Below, piece after piece: positions 1-8,061 of a stretch of 32,151 nucleotides of DNA (positions are counted from its first letter, which is position 1; each line of letters begins with the position of its first letter). The stretch is from positions 1-32,151 of the forward strand of contig DAIDHP010000045.1 in the NCBI GenBank assembly GCA_027459625.1, in the 5' to 3' direction. This DNA comes from Chthonomonadales bacterium (GTDB lineage Bacteria; Armatimonadota; Chthonomonadetes; Chthonomonadales; CAJBBX01). A model generated the notes under the pieces. That model searched no databases. It saw only the letters and a list, made by a program, of their open reading frames with translations, and was not told the DNA's origin. A program made the position numbers and the translations under genes.

Positions 1-67
1 TAACGGTTACGGTTTCCTGCACCGTAGAGGACTTGCACCTCCGAGAGCATGAACATGCCCGGCATAC
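1..67 (-). mobile_element. 5' end of a group II intron (bacterial class C type), cut by the window edge
   Basis: Read on the minus strand, position 67 begins GTATGCCGGGCATG, which resembles the 5' start of group IIC introns (a GTGTGCCCGGCATG-like beginning). It is followed by a stem-loop with the GGTGCAAGTCC pattern (plus positions 27-41, arms GAGG/CCTC) and by a second hairpin with arms ACGGT/ACCGT around a GAAA-containing loop (plus 9-25). This order matches the start of intron domain I. The proposed 5' splice boundary lies one base after the T-run of an intrinsic terminator (69-97), the insertion preference known for class C introns. The rest of the intron and any reverse transcriptase gene would lie left of the window. 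The assignment rests on remembered sequence pattern plus position, not on a covariance-model search. Confidence 0.7.
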
Positions 68-68
68 A

Positions 69-97
69 AAAAGGGAGGCGTTCATCGCCTCCCTTTT
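69..97 (-). terminator. Intrinsic terminator of the lipoprotein gene
   Basis: A perfect 12-bp stem pairs 69-80 (AAAAGGGAGGCG) with 86-97 across a 5-nt loop. On the minus strand the stem is followed by a run of five T at 72-68. It lies 27 nt past the stop codon of the minus-strand gene at 124-783. Confidence 0.9.
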
Positions 98-123
98 GCC
101 CATGGTCCTGAGGGACAAGGGGT

Positions 124-783
124 TTATTTCCCACCGCTCTTCGTTGTTAACTCCTGAATTAGTTTGTTGATATCCACGCGCCCTGGACGGGCGGGCATGC
201 CCTTAGGTGGATTCAGAGGGTTGAAGTTTCTCGGAGGACCTCCGCCCATCATCGGTCGTCCTCCGGGCGCTCCTCCCGCACGTGGTCCGCCGCCCATCAT
301 TCCTCCTGGAGGCGGACCGCCCGGGCGCATTCCGCCTGGTCCGCCCCCTCCCGGGCGGCCTCCGCCAAAGCGTTGCGGTGCGGGGAACGATTTGATATCA
401 TTCAGTTGGGCGGGAGTAAGTATCTTTTGAATATCGTCCAACGCCGTTTTGGCGTCAGCCTCCTCCAAAGTGGGTTTGTTCCGCAAGGGTTGAATAATCC
501 CCAATATGGATTTAGCCTGCGCAGGAGTGAGTGTATCCTTGGTTCCGGCTTCCAGCGTAGCTATGTTGTTTAAGAAATGCATCAGTTGGAACGCGTTGCG
601 GTGCGCCTGGAACATTGCAGCAAATCCTCCGCCGCCGCCACCTGGCATGCCACCGCCCCCGTTAGGGGGAGTGCCTCCTCCGGCGGAACTTGATTGACTG
701 CTACAGCCGTTCAAAACCACGCTTCCAGCCCCGAGGATAATGAGAGCCCCTAAAAACACGATCATCCTGTTCAATCTTAACAT
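124..783 (-). CDS. Gly/Pro/Met-rich lipoprotein with LTPAQ motifs
   Basis: This 219-residue protein has a lipoprotein signal peptide: a basic start, a hydrophobic core at residues 8-24 and a lipobox LNGC with Cys27 as the predicted lipidated residue. A Gly-rich linker follows (about 35-52). A helical section at about 55-135 contains two LTPAQ motifs, which recall the LTxxQ signature of Spy/CpxP-type proteins. The last third is a low-complexity Gly/Pro/Met/Arg tail (about 138-200). The start is supported by AGGAGGTG five bases upstream of the ATG. It would be anchored facing the periplasm or cell surface. The Spy-like reading is tentative because the motifs are few. The gene shares its residue bias and strand with the Spy-like gene to the right, but the two have separate terminators. 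Confidence 0.75.
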   Translation of the reverse strand: MLRLNRMIVFLGALIILGAGSVVLNGCSSQSSSAGGGTPPNGGGGMPGGGGGGFAAMFQAHRNAFQLMHFLNNIATLEAGTKDTLTPAQAKSILGIIQPLRNKPTLEEADAKTALDDIQKILTPAQLNDIKSFPAPQRFGGGRPGGGGPGGMRPGGPPPGGMMGGGPRAGGAPGGRPMMGGGPPRNFNPLNPPKGMPARPGRVDINKLIQELTTKSGGK

Positions 784-955
784 CGTGCCACCTCCTTAAT
801 GATAGACACCACATTCCGTTTTTTAAACGCGGAACGCAAACCATTTACTTGCAGGATTGGGAAATCTGCGATTGAATTAATGTCGCCGAAGTACGGAATG
901 GCTCGTTAATTGTTGATAGTACACTCAGACACATGAAATTAAGATGAAAACAACA

Positions 956-983
956 CGCAGCCCAAGGATTGTCCCGGGCTGCG
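956..983 (-). terminator. Intrinsic terminator of the Spy-like gene
   Basis: An 8-bp GC-rich stem pairs CGCAGCCC at 956-963 with GGGCTGCG at 976-983. On the minus strand it is followed by a T-rich tract (TGTTGTTTTC). It lies 33 nt after the stop of the minus-strand gene at 1016-1768. Confidence 0.75.
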
Positions 984-1015
984 AGTTGCTTCATAAGCGG
1001 GATTACGCTATTCCG

Positions 1016-1768
1016 TCACTCGCCTGGTGGGGGAGTCGTTGGATCCCAGTTAGGAGCGGTTGGAGCCGGAGCCAGGTTGGAAGGCTGTCCTTGCGGACCT
1101 TGCCACTGAGGTCCATGCCCGCCTTGCCATGGTCCCATAGGACCGCCTTGCCCGGGACCCATTGGACCGCCAGGCGCTGGACCGAAACCATTCGGATCGC
1201 CGAATCCCCTTCGGAATCCTCGCTGCCCCATCATCATGGGACGAGGGCGCGAAAGCATCTCCTGCAAACGTCCCATTTGATCCGCATTCAACACCCCACG
1301 AATATCGATCCACTCATCCACCCCAGCGTTAACCACCGCATTTTGCGCGTTTTGAACATCCTTCGCCGCGCTTTTGACTGTATCCGCGCTGAAAGTGGAA
1401 CTGTTCAATGCTTCATGTAGTTTCCTTGTGGCGGTCATCAGCTTCTGAATCTGCGCATGCACCGCCTTATCGCCTTTTGTCGCAACACCCTGTAATTTGG
1501 CGGACTGTTCTTTCGTCAAACCTAATTCATGGCTCATTCTGTCCAATGCAAAAGCCGGAGGCGGCAGTATTTGCGAAAATGCGCCAGGGCCCATTCCTGG
1601 ATTGGGCATTCCCATCGGACCCATGCCTCGCATGAACCCTCCTGGTCCCATTCCTCCAGGTCCTTGCGGGCCCCCTTGCATTCCGGGACCGCCAAAACCC
1701 TGACCAAACGCATAGGTCGCGCACATCAATAGTGCGGCGGCAACTGAAATTCTTAAAAGCTTCACCAT
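1016..1768 (-). CDS. Secreted Spy/CpxP-like protein, Gly/Met/Pro-rich
   Basis: The protein has 250 residues from the chosen start. That ATG sits nine bases after AGGAGG and gives a clean Sec signal peptide (MVKLLRISV... ending near FGQ, about residue 23). An in-frame start 66 bases further upstream would add a basic stretch ahead of the signal peptide and is disfavoured. The mature protein begins with a Gly/Met/Pro-rich segment. A helical core of about 100 residues follows, carrying LGLTKEQ near its start and LNADQMGRLQ near its end, the paired LTxxQ-type motifs of the Spy/CpxP/ZraP families of periplasmic chaperones and metal-stress proteins. The tail is again Gly/Pro/Gln-rich. It is divergent from a two-component system, which suggests regulation by it or feedback on its sensor, as for CpxP. 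Function is inferred from motifs and context. Confidence 0.75.
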   Translation of the reverse strand: MVKLLRISVAAALLMCATYAFGQGFGGPGMQGGPQGPGGMGPGGFMRGMGPMGMPNPGMGPGAFSQILPPPAFALDRMSHELGLTKEQSAKLQGVATKGDKAVHAQIQKLMTATRKLHEALNSSTFSADTVKSAAKDVQNAQNAVVNAGVDEWIDIRGVLNADQMGRLQEMLSRPRPMMMGQRGFRRGFGDPNGFGPAPGGPMGPGQGGPMGPWQGGHGPQWQGPQGQPSNLAPAPTAPNWDPTTPPPGE

Positions 1769-1839
1769 CTTCCCATACCTCCTACTTGATTTTTTGGATG
1801 TCCTTTTCGGAACCATCCCTTTGTTTGCTTCCATGCATA

Positions 1840-1848
1840 TTTATACCA
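1840..1848 (-). promoter_or_regulatory. Candidate extended -10 promoter element for the Spy-like gene
   Basis: On the minus strand the bases read TGG-TATAAA, an extended -10 motif, about 70 nt upstream of the chosen start at 1768. No good -35 box is visible, so the call is weak. Confidence 0.35.
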
Positions 1849-1930
1849 CTGCTGAATGGAGAAGTGCATCACCGGAGAATCGCGGTTTGATCTCAGTTTC
1901 GTCACATTTGTTTGAGGGGTTCCAAATGCG

Positions 1931-1959
1931 TTGCCAAGAGTGATTCAATGCGCTACAAT
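1931..1959 (+). promoter_or_regulatory. Sigma-70-type promoter for the two-component operon
   Basis: TTGCCA at 1931-1936 and TACAAT at 1954-1959 are separated by 17 nt, close to the housekeeping consensus. Transcription would start near 1966, about 45 nt before the response-regulator ATG. Confidence 0.6.
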
Positions 1960-1973
1960 CATGGAGGATAATC

Positions 1974-2039
1974 ATGATAGCCATTTGTGGAATTGCCACA
2001 GGAGAAGCAAATGAACGCTCGAATACTAATTGCGGATGA
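1974..2039 (+). other. Possible 21-codon leader ORF overlapping the regulator start
   Basis: An ATG at 1974 is preceded by GGAGG with a six-base spacer, a better-placed site than many real genes here have. The frame runs 21 codons to a TGA at 2037 and overlaps the first 29 bases of the response-regulator gene in another frame. It could be a translated leader that tunes regulator expression, or chance. The peptide (MIAICGIATGEANER...) is not recognised. Confidence 0.25.
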
Positions 2040-2697
2040 CGATGACGACCTAGTTGAAGGGTTAAGATGGTACTTGGAGGCGGAGGGTTACGATATCCTC
2101 ACTGCATCCGACGGGGAAAAAGCGGTTGAAGCAACGATAAAGGAGCGTCCGGATCTGATCATTCTGGATGTCATGATGCCGCGGATGGATGGGGTGAAAG
2201 CATGCCGGAAAATTCGGGAGGAGACGGATGCGATGATATTAATGCTCTCCGCGCGAGACGGCGAGATAGACAAAGTGCGCACTCTAAAGCTAGGCGCTGA
2301 CGATTATGTTACCAAACCTTTCCACACGTCGGAATTACTGGCGAGAATACAAGCCCTGTTACGTCGTAGAAATCGAGTCAATACGGATGCAACCGTTCTG
2401 AAGTGGAGCAACCTGAGCGTCTATCCCGACGAACATCGCGCCTATGTGGATGGAAAATCCGTGGAGTTGACCACAATGGAGTTCGAGCTATTGGTGGCGT
2501 TGATGAAAAGCCCTCAGGTGGTGATGAACCGTGACAAACTGGTGGAGGTCATCTGGGGGGCGGATTTTTACGGGGAGTACCGGCTCGTGGATAACCACAT
2601 ATATCGCCTCCGTGACAAACTGTCGAAAGCGGGATGCGCGGATTTCCCTATCTCTACAGTGAGAGGAGTTGGCTATGCGTTTCGTCCCGAAGGTTAG
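2011..2697 (+). CDS. OmpR/PhoB-family response regulator
   Basis: This 228-residue two-domain regulator has a receiver domain at residues 1-115, with an acidic pocket (D9-D13), phospho-acceptor Asp53 (LILDVMMPRMDG context), Ser80 and Lys102 (TKPF). A winged-helix DNA-binding domain spans about 130-226 and contains ELTTMEFELL and a typical VDNHIYRLRDKL recognition region. The ATG at 2011 is chosen because AGGAG lies upstream with an 8-9 base spacer and the protein then starts directly at the first receiver strand. A GTG 24 bases upstream has no such site. The sensor kinase gene overlaps its 3' end by 23 bases, so the two are probably translationally coupled. The divergent Spy-like gene is the likeliest nearby target. 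Confidence 0.93.
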   Translation: MNARILIADDDDDLVEGLRWYLEAEGYDILTASDGEKAVEATIKERPDLIILDVMMPRMDGVKACRKIREETDAMILMLSARDGEIDKVRTLKLGADDYVTKPFHTSELLARIQALLRRRNRVNTDATVLKWSNLSVYPDEHRAYVDGKSVELTTMEFELLVALMKSPQVVMNRDKLVEVIWGADFYGEYRLVDNHIYRLRDKLSKAGCADFPISTVRGVGYAFRPEG

Positions 2698-3985
2698 CGT
2701 TAGAACAAGCCTGACCCTCGTAATTCTCCTTGCGATCCTGTTCAGTTGGATGTTAAGCAGCGGTATCGCCAACTATCTGAACTATCTGAGTATCCTTTCC
2801 ATTAGGACGGAGATGATGAGGTATCGGGGCAACGGAATGATCATAATTCCGAAACCGAGATTTGGCTTTATAGATTTCTTAACCGGCAGGCCGCCAATCC
2901 CCCCTTTCAGATTTCAAAACCCACCCCCACCGGGAGGGGAGGGTATGCCGATGATGCCTCCTCCATTCCCCGGCGCAAATCCCCGGCCGATTCGACCAAG
3001 AATGGAGATGTATCACCCTGCCAATTTTTGGGAAACCAGGGAATGGTTCGATTTGAAAATAACCCTGCTCCGCTTGCTTATCGCGTTCGGATTGGCTGGA
3101 CTCACCGGCGCGTTGCTTGGAAAAAGATACACCAAGCCCTTGATACAACTCTCCAAAGGGGCGGAGGCGTTCCATTCCGGTCAGTTCGATTATCGCATTC
3201 CGTCGAAAGGGCAGGATGAATTCGCCGAGGTGGCGCATGTGATGAATGACATGGCGGAGCGGGTTTCAGAGCAGATATCCAATTTGGAGCAAGAGGCGGA
3301 GAGAAGACGACGGTTCCTCGCGGATATCGCCCATGAACTCCGAAGCCCCGTGACCACGATGCGCACCATGGCGGGGGCGCTGAAGGACGGATTGGCGGAG
3401 CAACCGGAACGTCGGGATCGAGCTGTCACCGCTTTGGTCGGCACATCGGAGAGATTGCTCAGGTTGGTTCAGGATTTGATGGAGCTTGCGAAACTTGATT
3501 TGAATGAACTTCCGCTCAACAAGGCGGAAATTGATCTCTGCGAGCTCACCCAAAACCTGCTGCAATACCATCAGGAGGAGGCGATCTCAGCGGGCGTCAC
3601 GATTCTTCCGGTTGATTGCGCGGAGAGCGTGACCGCAAGGGTTGATCCGGATCGTATCACGCAGGTTCTTGATAATATCATCGGTAACGCCATCAGTTAC
3701 GCCGGAAAGGGTGCCAAGTTAAGCGCAACCTTTGCAAACGGCGATCCTGTGCATATCACCATTCGCGATACGGGCAAGGGGATACGTTCCGAGGATATTC
3801 CCTACATCTTCGAATCATTCTATAGGGCGGACCAGGCGAGGACACCGGGCGAGGCGCATTCCGGACTGGGCCTCAGTATCGCCCGTAAACTGACGGAGGC
3901 GCATGGCGGAAGCTTGACGCTATCCAGCGAAGAGGGAAGAGGAACGCAGGTGGACATTCTGCTGCCCAAGGACAAAAATGGTTGA
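2675..3985 (+). CDS. Sensor histidine kinase with Pro/Met-rich external loop
   Basis: The protein has 436 residues from the ATG at 2675, which follows AGGAG by six bases. A TTG two codons earlier is less likely. Topology: membrane helix 1 at about 9-30, an external region to about 130, membrane helix 2 at about 131-149, HAMP at about 150-205, then the DHp helix with phospho-acceptor His220 (AHELRSP) and a HATPase domain with an N-box (Asn338), a DTGKG G1 box and a GLGLS G2 box. All catalytic motifs are intact. The external loop is unusual: residues 72-111 are nearly all Pro, Met, Gly and Arg (for example EGMPMMPPPFPG), a bias shared with the two secreted proteins on its left. Such a loop could bind metal or a partner protein, but that is inference. 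It pairs with the upstream response regulator. Confidence 0.92.
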   Translation: MRFVPKVSVRTSLTLVILLAILFSWMLSSGIANYLNYLSILSIRTEMMRYRGNGMIIIPKPRFGFIDFLTGRPPIPPFRFQNPPPPGGEGMPMMPPPFPGANPRPIRPRMEMYHPANFWETREWFDLKITLLRLLIAFGLAGLTGALLGKRYTKPLIQLSKGAEAFHSGQFDYRIPSKGQDEFAEVAHVMNDMAERVSEQISNLEQEAERRRRFLADIAHELRSPVTTMRTMAGALKDGLAEQPERRDRAVTALVGTSERLLRLVQDLMELAKLDLNELPLNKAEIDLCELTQNLLQYHQEEAISAGVTILPVDCAESVTARVDPDRITQVLDNIIGNAISYAGKGAKLSATFANGDPVHITIRDTGKGIRSEDIPYIFESFYRADQARTPGEAHSGLGLSIARKLTEAHGGSLTLSSEEGRGTQVDILLPKDKNG

Positions 3986-4142
3986 GAACAATCATCCGAC
4001 AGATAATAAATCTTATAAAGGAATGAGTATTCCTGCTGCGAATGGATTAGCGAGATCGCGGGGGTGGATACCTGACTCAAGCACTAAGAACGAATAGCGA
4101 TTTGTGTTGCCGAGAACCCTCAAGCAAAGCCATATAATGATG

Positions 4143-5213
4143 TTAATTCAATTTCAACGTCGTCTCCACGAGGTTAAAGCGGTCATGGGCGTGAATCCCC
4201 TCTTTCGCTCCTGGACCGTAGGCGCTGAAGACACACCAGAGGGTCAGTCCATCTGCACTCATCCATTTCTGCGGGAAACTGCAGTTGAGTCCTTCGCCCT
4301 CAGAACTCATATCTCCCCATTTATCGTAATACGCCACCGTTGTCCATGGCCCCCACGGCTCAGGAGCGTCAAAAATCCCGAGTTGCCCCGGCCCGGTGTG
4401 GAAATTGGTCAACAAGTAACGCTTTAGCGGAGGGTCGTATACGACGGTGGCATCCCAATCGTTGGAACTTTGGAACACCGGTTTCGCCTTCTCATCATCC
4501 TTGGACCATTGGGGCTTGCCGGATTCTAAACCCGTAAAACATCGGTATGAAGTGAAATCCTGAATATCCTCTTCCGATGCGCGACATAGATAGACCTTCG
4601 TCTCATCTCCTTCTCTGGTAGCGTAGAAATAGACATACCCTTTCAATTTGCTTGGAACACCGGTGTATCCTTTTCCGAAATTGAGGAACGTTCCCGGCTT
4701 GAGATTGCCCTTCCCTTTTGGAAACCGCCACGGGCTTAGGTCCCAAGTGGCTCCCTCGTCCTTCGACCACCCCAACTCAATATCCACGTTAGGCCAAGTT
4801 CCGTCCTGCATGTTGATCCATGCGTATAACGTATTGCCAACCGCAAGGATACCTCCGGTCTTTCCGCTTTTGGGGAAAGAACCTGGGTGTTCGGGATTTT
4901 TCCCTCCGTTTACGTTCACAGCATGATAGTTTTGCGGTTCACCGTCGATGCGTGCGAATCCCATCGCCACCCTTCCATCCGAATCCGATCCGTCGAACCC
5001 TCCGCCATCCCCCCACGCGACGTATAAGGATCCATCCTTCGCCCAGGTAACGGGCCAAAGATCGCTACCAAATGCGGCTTGACGAAGTGTATCCCAATGC
5101 CAAGTGACACCCGCCAACATCTTGCTGGGAGGATAAGGCGCTACGGCAAATGACTTCAAAGATAGCGCGTAAAAGATAGTGACGAGGATCATAGCGGTAA
5201 TGTAATATCTCAT
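4143..5213 (-). CDS. Secreted DUF4185-like protein
   Basis: This 356-residue protein starts with a hydrophobic signal peptide (about residues 1-23, ending SFAVA). The rest is rich in Trp, Gly and Asp with recurring beta-strand blocks such as LYVAWGDGGGFDGSDSDG, SKDEGATWDLSPW and PWGPWTTVAYYDKWGD. These recall sialidase-like propeller repeats and the DUF4185 family, whose members are secreted and often sit among carbohydrate-active genes. AAGGGG upstream of the ATG supports the start. It converges on the kinase gene with no clear terminator between them and is divergent from the sialate O-acetylesterase. Substrate and activity cannot be told from sequence. A role in binding or cutting glycans is only suggested by the neighbours. 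Confidence 0.7.
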   Translation of the reverse strand: MRYYITAMILVTIFYALSLKSFAVAPYPPSKMLAGVTWHWDTLRQAAFGSDLWPVTWAKDGSLYVAWGDGGGFDGSDSDGRVAMGFARIDGEPQNYHAVNVNGGKNPEHPGSFPKSGKTGGILAVGNTLYAWINMQDGTWPNVDIELGWSKDEGATWDLSPWRFPKGKGNLKPGTFLNFGKGYTGVPSKLKGYVYFYATREGDETKVYLCRASEEDIQDFTSYRCFTGLESGKPQWSKDDEKAKPVFQSSNDWDATVVYDPPLKRYLLTNFHTGPGQLGIFDAPEPWGPWTTVAYYDKWGDMSSEGEGLNCSFPQKWMSADGLTLWCVFSAYGPGAKEGIHAHDRFNLVETTLKLN

Positions 5214-5291
5214 CCTATTCCCCTTCGAATTCTAGTCTATTATATATGACTCGCCCGTTCGGGTTTGGTTTTCAGGAGGAGTTTAATTAGG

Positions 5292-5326
5292 CGGATCAGT
5301 CGGTTTTGTGCGACCCGACCGATCCG
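5292..5326. repeat. 12-bp inverted repeat upstream of the acetylesterase gene
   Basis: CGGATCAGTCGG at 5292-5303 and CCGACCGATCCG at 5315-5326 are inverted copies with one G-T-type mismatch, separated by 11 bases. The element lies between two divergent genes and about 90 nt before the chosen acetylesterase start. It could be an operator for a dimeric regulator or a leader hairpin. No T-run follows, so a terminator is unlikely. Confidence 0.5.
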
Positions 5327-5418
5327 TTCAATTCCCGGTTTCTCATGGTAAACTGTTTATGAGTCGCGTTCCTTCCAAATATGATATCAAAAAATTCATC
5401 TTCGCGAAAGGCGTACCG

Positions 5419-7389
5419 ATGCACTTTCGATTATCCAACTCCAAAACATTCAAGCTGAGATTGCCCGCCATTTTCGGCAACCATATGGTTTTGCAACGCG
5501 GACAGGTGATACCGATATGGGGATTAAGCGCTCCGACCGCTTATGTTACAGTAAGCTTTCACGGGGATACGGCGTCCGCCATGGCGGATATCCAAGGCAA
5601 CTGGGCGATGGAATTAGGTCCGTATTCCGAAGGCGGCCCGTACACCATGACGGTGGAAAGCGGAAACACGAAAATTGAGTTCAAGGATGTTCTCATCGGG
5701 GAGGTTTGGCTCGCCTCAGGACAATCTAACATGGAGATGAGTCTGAATTCGGTGCAAAACGGCTACGAGGAGACACAAAATGCGAATTTTCCTCAAATCA
5801 GGCTGTTTCAAACGCCCTTGGTTGCGGATTCGGAGCCTCAGTTCACATGCGGAGGCTCATGGACCCTATGCTCCCCAGCCACGGCGGCCGGTTTCTCGGC
5901 TGTGGCGTATTTCTTCGGAAGAGAGTTGCACCAGCGTTACAATGTTCCGATTGGATTGATAGAATCCGCATGGGGAGGCACTCCTGCGGAATCCTGGACT
6001 AGCCTCGAGGTGTTGGAGGAAAACCCAGTGTTTGAATCCATTCTTGAGCGCGTTCCGGACCCCGACGAAGACCTTCCCGCTAAAATGCAGGAATGGGAGG
6101 TGGCTCATAAGCTGTGGGAGCAGGAGGCTCGCTTGAAGGACCCAGGTGACAAGGGATACCCGTTAGGTTTCGCCCAGCCTGATTTCGATGATAGCAACTG
6201 GGAGACGATGACTCTGCCAGGTCCGTTTGACACCAACACTCCGCAACTTTTAATCGACGGGGCTGTGTGGTTCCGAACAAAAGTCAGCATCCCTCGAGAG
6301 TGGGAAGGCGAAAGCCTCGCGCTGAGTTTAGGCGCGATAGATGATTTCGACTCCACCTACTACGACAATGTGCAGGTTGGAGCAACAGGTCTGGAGACTC
6401 CGAACAGTTGGATGACTCCAAGGCATTACACCATCCACGGTAAGCTGGTGCATGCCGGGGAGGCGACGATTGCGGTGCGCGTTTTCGACGAAGCGGCGCA
6501 AGGGGGATTCACTGGGCATCCTGATGACATGTATCTTACTCTCGATGACGGAGGCGACAGGATATCACTCGCTGGCGAATGGAGGTTTTATGTGGAGTAT
6601 TCCCGCAACCACAGCGATGTTCCACCCGAGCCCCCTTGCCCTGGATGGAACTCATGGACTCCGTCGGGTTTGTATAACGCCATGATCAATCCCTTAATTC
6701 CATACGCCATCAAAGGGGCTATCTGGTATCAAGGCGAGTCCGACGCCGATCGGGCATATCAATATCGCACGCTTTTCCCGACAATGATCACAAACTGGCG
6801 CGATGACTGGGAGCAAGGGGATTTTCCCTTCTATTGGGTTCAACTAGCGAATTTCGGCGCCAGTAACGCCGATCCGGTGGAGAGCGACTGGGCGGAGCTG
6901 CGAGAGGCGCAGAGCATGACGCTTGATCTGCCGAACACAGGACAGGCGGTAACCATCGATATCGGTGACACGGTGGACATCCATCCCAAAAACAAGCAGG
7001 ATGTCGGCAAGCGTCTGGCGCTCATCGCAATGGCTCAAGCCTATGGAGAGGATGACATCGTCTGTTCTGGTCCCGCATACCATACCATGAAAGTGGAGGG
7101 GAACAAGGCGACAATTTACTTCACGCATGCGGACGGCGGATTAAGCGTGAATGACGGGAGACCGGTAACCGGTTTCGCCATCGCGGGAAAGGATAGAATC
7201 TTCCATTGGGCGCAAGCGGAGATATCCGGAGAACAGGTGATTGTCTCCTGTGAAAAGGTCCCCAATCCGATCGCCGTGCGGTACGGATGGTCCGGCAATC
7301 CGGAGGTGAATCTGTATAACCGCTCCGGCCTTCCTGCATCGCCATTCCGCACGGATGACTGGAAAGGTGTAACGTATGGAAAGCGATGA
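5419..7389 (+). CDS. Sialate O-acetylesterase-like SGNH hydrolase
   Basis: The protein has 656 residues from the chosen start. Family members remove O-acetyl groups from sialic acids or other glycans. The N-terminus carries the typical LRLPAIFGNHMVLQRG opening. The SGNH esterase motifs follow: GQSNMEM with the nucleophile Ser, SAWGGTPAESW, GAIWYQGESD, and DIHPKNK with the catalytic Asp-His pair. A jelly-roll insertion resembling a beta-galactosidase domain (about WEGESLALSLGAIDDFDSTY) splits the hydrolase domain, as is usual in this family. The ATG at 5419 is preferred because GAAAGG lies seven bases upstream. Earlier in-frame starts at 5359 and 5308 lack a site, and 5308 falls inside an inverted repeat. 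No signal peptide is seen, so the enzyme is probably cytoplasmic unless the true start differs. Confidence 0.88.
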   Translation: MHFRLSNSKTFKLRLPAIFGNHMVLQRGQVIPIWGLSAPTAYVTVSFHGDTASAMADIQGNWAMELGPYSEGGPYTMTVESGNTKIEFKDVLIGEVWLASGQSNMEMSLNSVQNGYEETQNANFPQIRLFQTPLVADSEPQFTCGGSWTLCSPATAAGFSAVAYFFGRELHQRYNVPIGLIESAWGGTPAESWTSLEVLEENPVFESILERVPDPDEDLPAKMQEWEVAHKLWEQEARLKDPGDKGYPLGFAQPDFDDSNWETMTLPGPFDTNTPQLLIDGAVWFRTKVSIPREWEGESLALSLGAIDDFDSTYYDNVQVGATGLETPNSWMTPRHYTIHGKLVHAGEATIAVRVFDEAAQGGFTGHPDDMYLTLDDGGDRISLAGEWRFYVEYSRNHSDVPPEPPCPGWNSWTPSGLYNAMINPLIPYAIKGAIWYQGESDADRAYQYRTLFPTMITNWRDDWEQGDFPFYWVQLANFGASNADPVESDWAELREAQSMTLDLPNTGQAVTIDIGDTVDIHPKNKQDVGKRLALIAMAQAYGEDDIVCSGPAYHTMKVEGNKATIYFTHADGGLSVNDGRPVTGFAIAGKDRIFHWAQAEISGEQVIVSCEKVPNPIAVRYGWSGNPEVNLYNRSGLPASPFRTDDWKGVTYGKR

Positions 7390-7473
7390 GTGAGGGAGTT
7401 ATTGACCCTACCATATTCGTAGGGGAGGTGGTTAAACTCTGCGCAGGAATCAGAAATTAGGAATACCGTCATC

Positions 7474-8061
7474 ATGAACGAAATGAATCCGAAGGTTGAT
7501 TTCTTTTTTGACAAAGCACAAAAGTGGCGTGAGGAATTTGAAATTTTGAGAAATATCGTGCTTGCGTGCGGGCTGGCAGAAGAATTGAAGTGGGGGAAGC
7601 CCTGCTACTCGTCTAAGAAAAGCAATATCGTTATCATACAAGGGTTCAAGGAATACTGTGCGCTTCTATTTTTCAAAGGCGCCTTGTTAAACGATCCCAA
7701 CAGCATTCTTATCCAACAAACGGAGAACGTACAGTCGGGGCGCCAGATTCGATTCACCAGCGCTCAAGTGATTGTTGAGATGGAACCCGTATTGAAAGCC
7801 TATATCGAGGAAGCCATCGAAGTGGAAAAAGCCGGTATGAAAGTGGATTTAAAAAAGACCGAGGATTTCGCAATACCCGAGGAATTTCAAAATAAAATGG
7901 ATGAAATCCCCGCCTTGAAAACCGCCTTCGATGCACTGACCCCGGGACGGCAAAGAGCATACCTTTTCTATTTTTCCCAACCCAAGCAATCCAAAACCAG
8001 AATGTCGAGGATTGAAAAATCCTTGCGGCATATTATCGACGGCAAGGGATTGAATGACTAG
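7474..8061 (+). CDS. YdeI-like DUF1801 protein
   Basis: This 195-residue soluble protein matches the YdeI/OmdA-type layout in length and order. A DUF1801 (YdhG-like) fold occupies the first ~115 residues, with the family's characteristic ELKWGKPCYSSKKSNIVIIQ block and the hydrophobic CALLFFKGALL strand. A C-terminal helical part follows, with ALTPGRQRAYLFYFSQPKQ, typical of the YdeI C-terminal region. The biochemical role of the family is poorly defined; the fold is frataxin-like. A weak AGGA lies 11 bases before the ATG. The next gene encodes a second, shorter DUF1801 protein in the same direction, so the pair probably arose from related genes. Confidence 0.85.
   Translation: MNEMNPKVDFFFDKAQKWREEFEILRNIVLACGLAEELKWGKPCYSSKKSNIVIIQGFKEYCALLFFKGALLNDPNSILIQQTENVQSGRQIRFTSAQVIVEMEPVLKAYIEEAIEVEKAGMKVDLKKTEDFAIPEEFQNKMDEIPALKTAFDALTPGRQRAYLFYFSQPKQSKTRMSRIEKSLRHIIDGKGLND

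Noticed and set aside
2-52. Open plus-strand frame that could be the C-terminus of a protein (NGYGFLHRRGLAPPRA then stop)
   Set aside because: The same bases on the minus strand fit the start of a group IIC intron placed after a terminator, which explains the sequence better.
164-697. Plus-strand Pro/Gly-rich open frames
   Set aside because: They are antisense shadows of the low-complexity lipoprotein gene and have no ribosome sites.
7406-7424. Six-base hairpin after the acetylesterase gene (CCCTAC/GTAGGG)
   Set aside because: The stem is short and no T-run follows, so it was not called a terminator.
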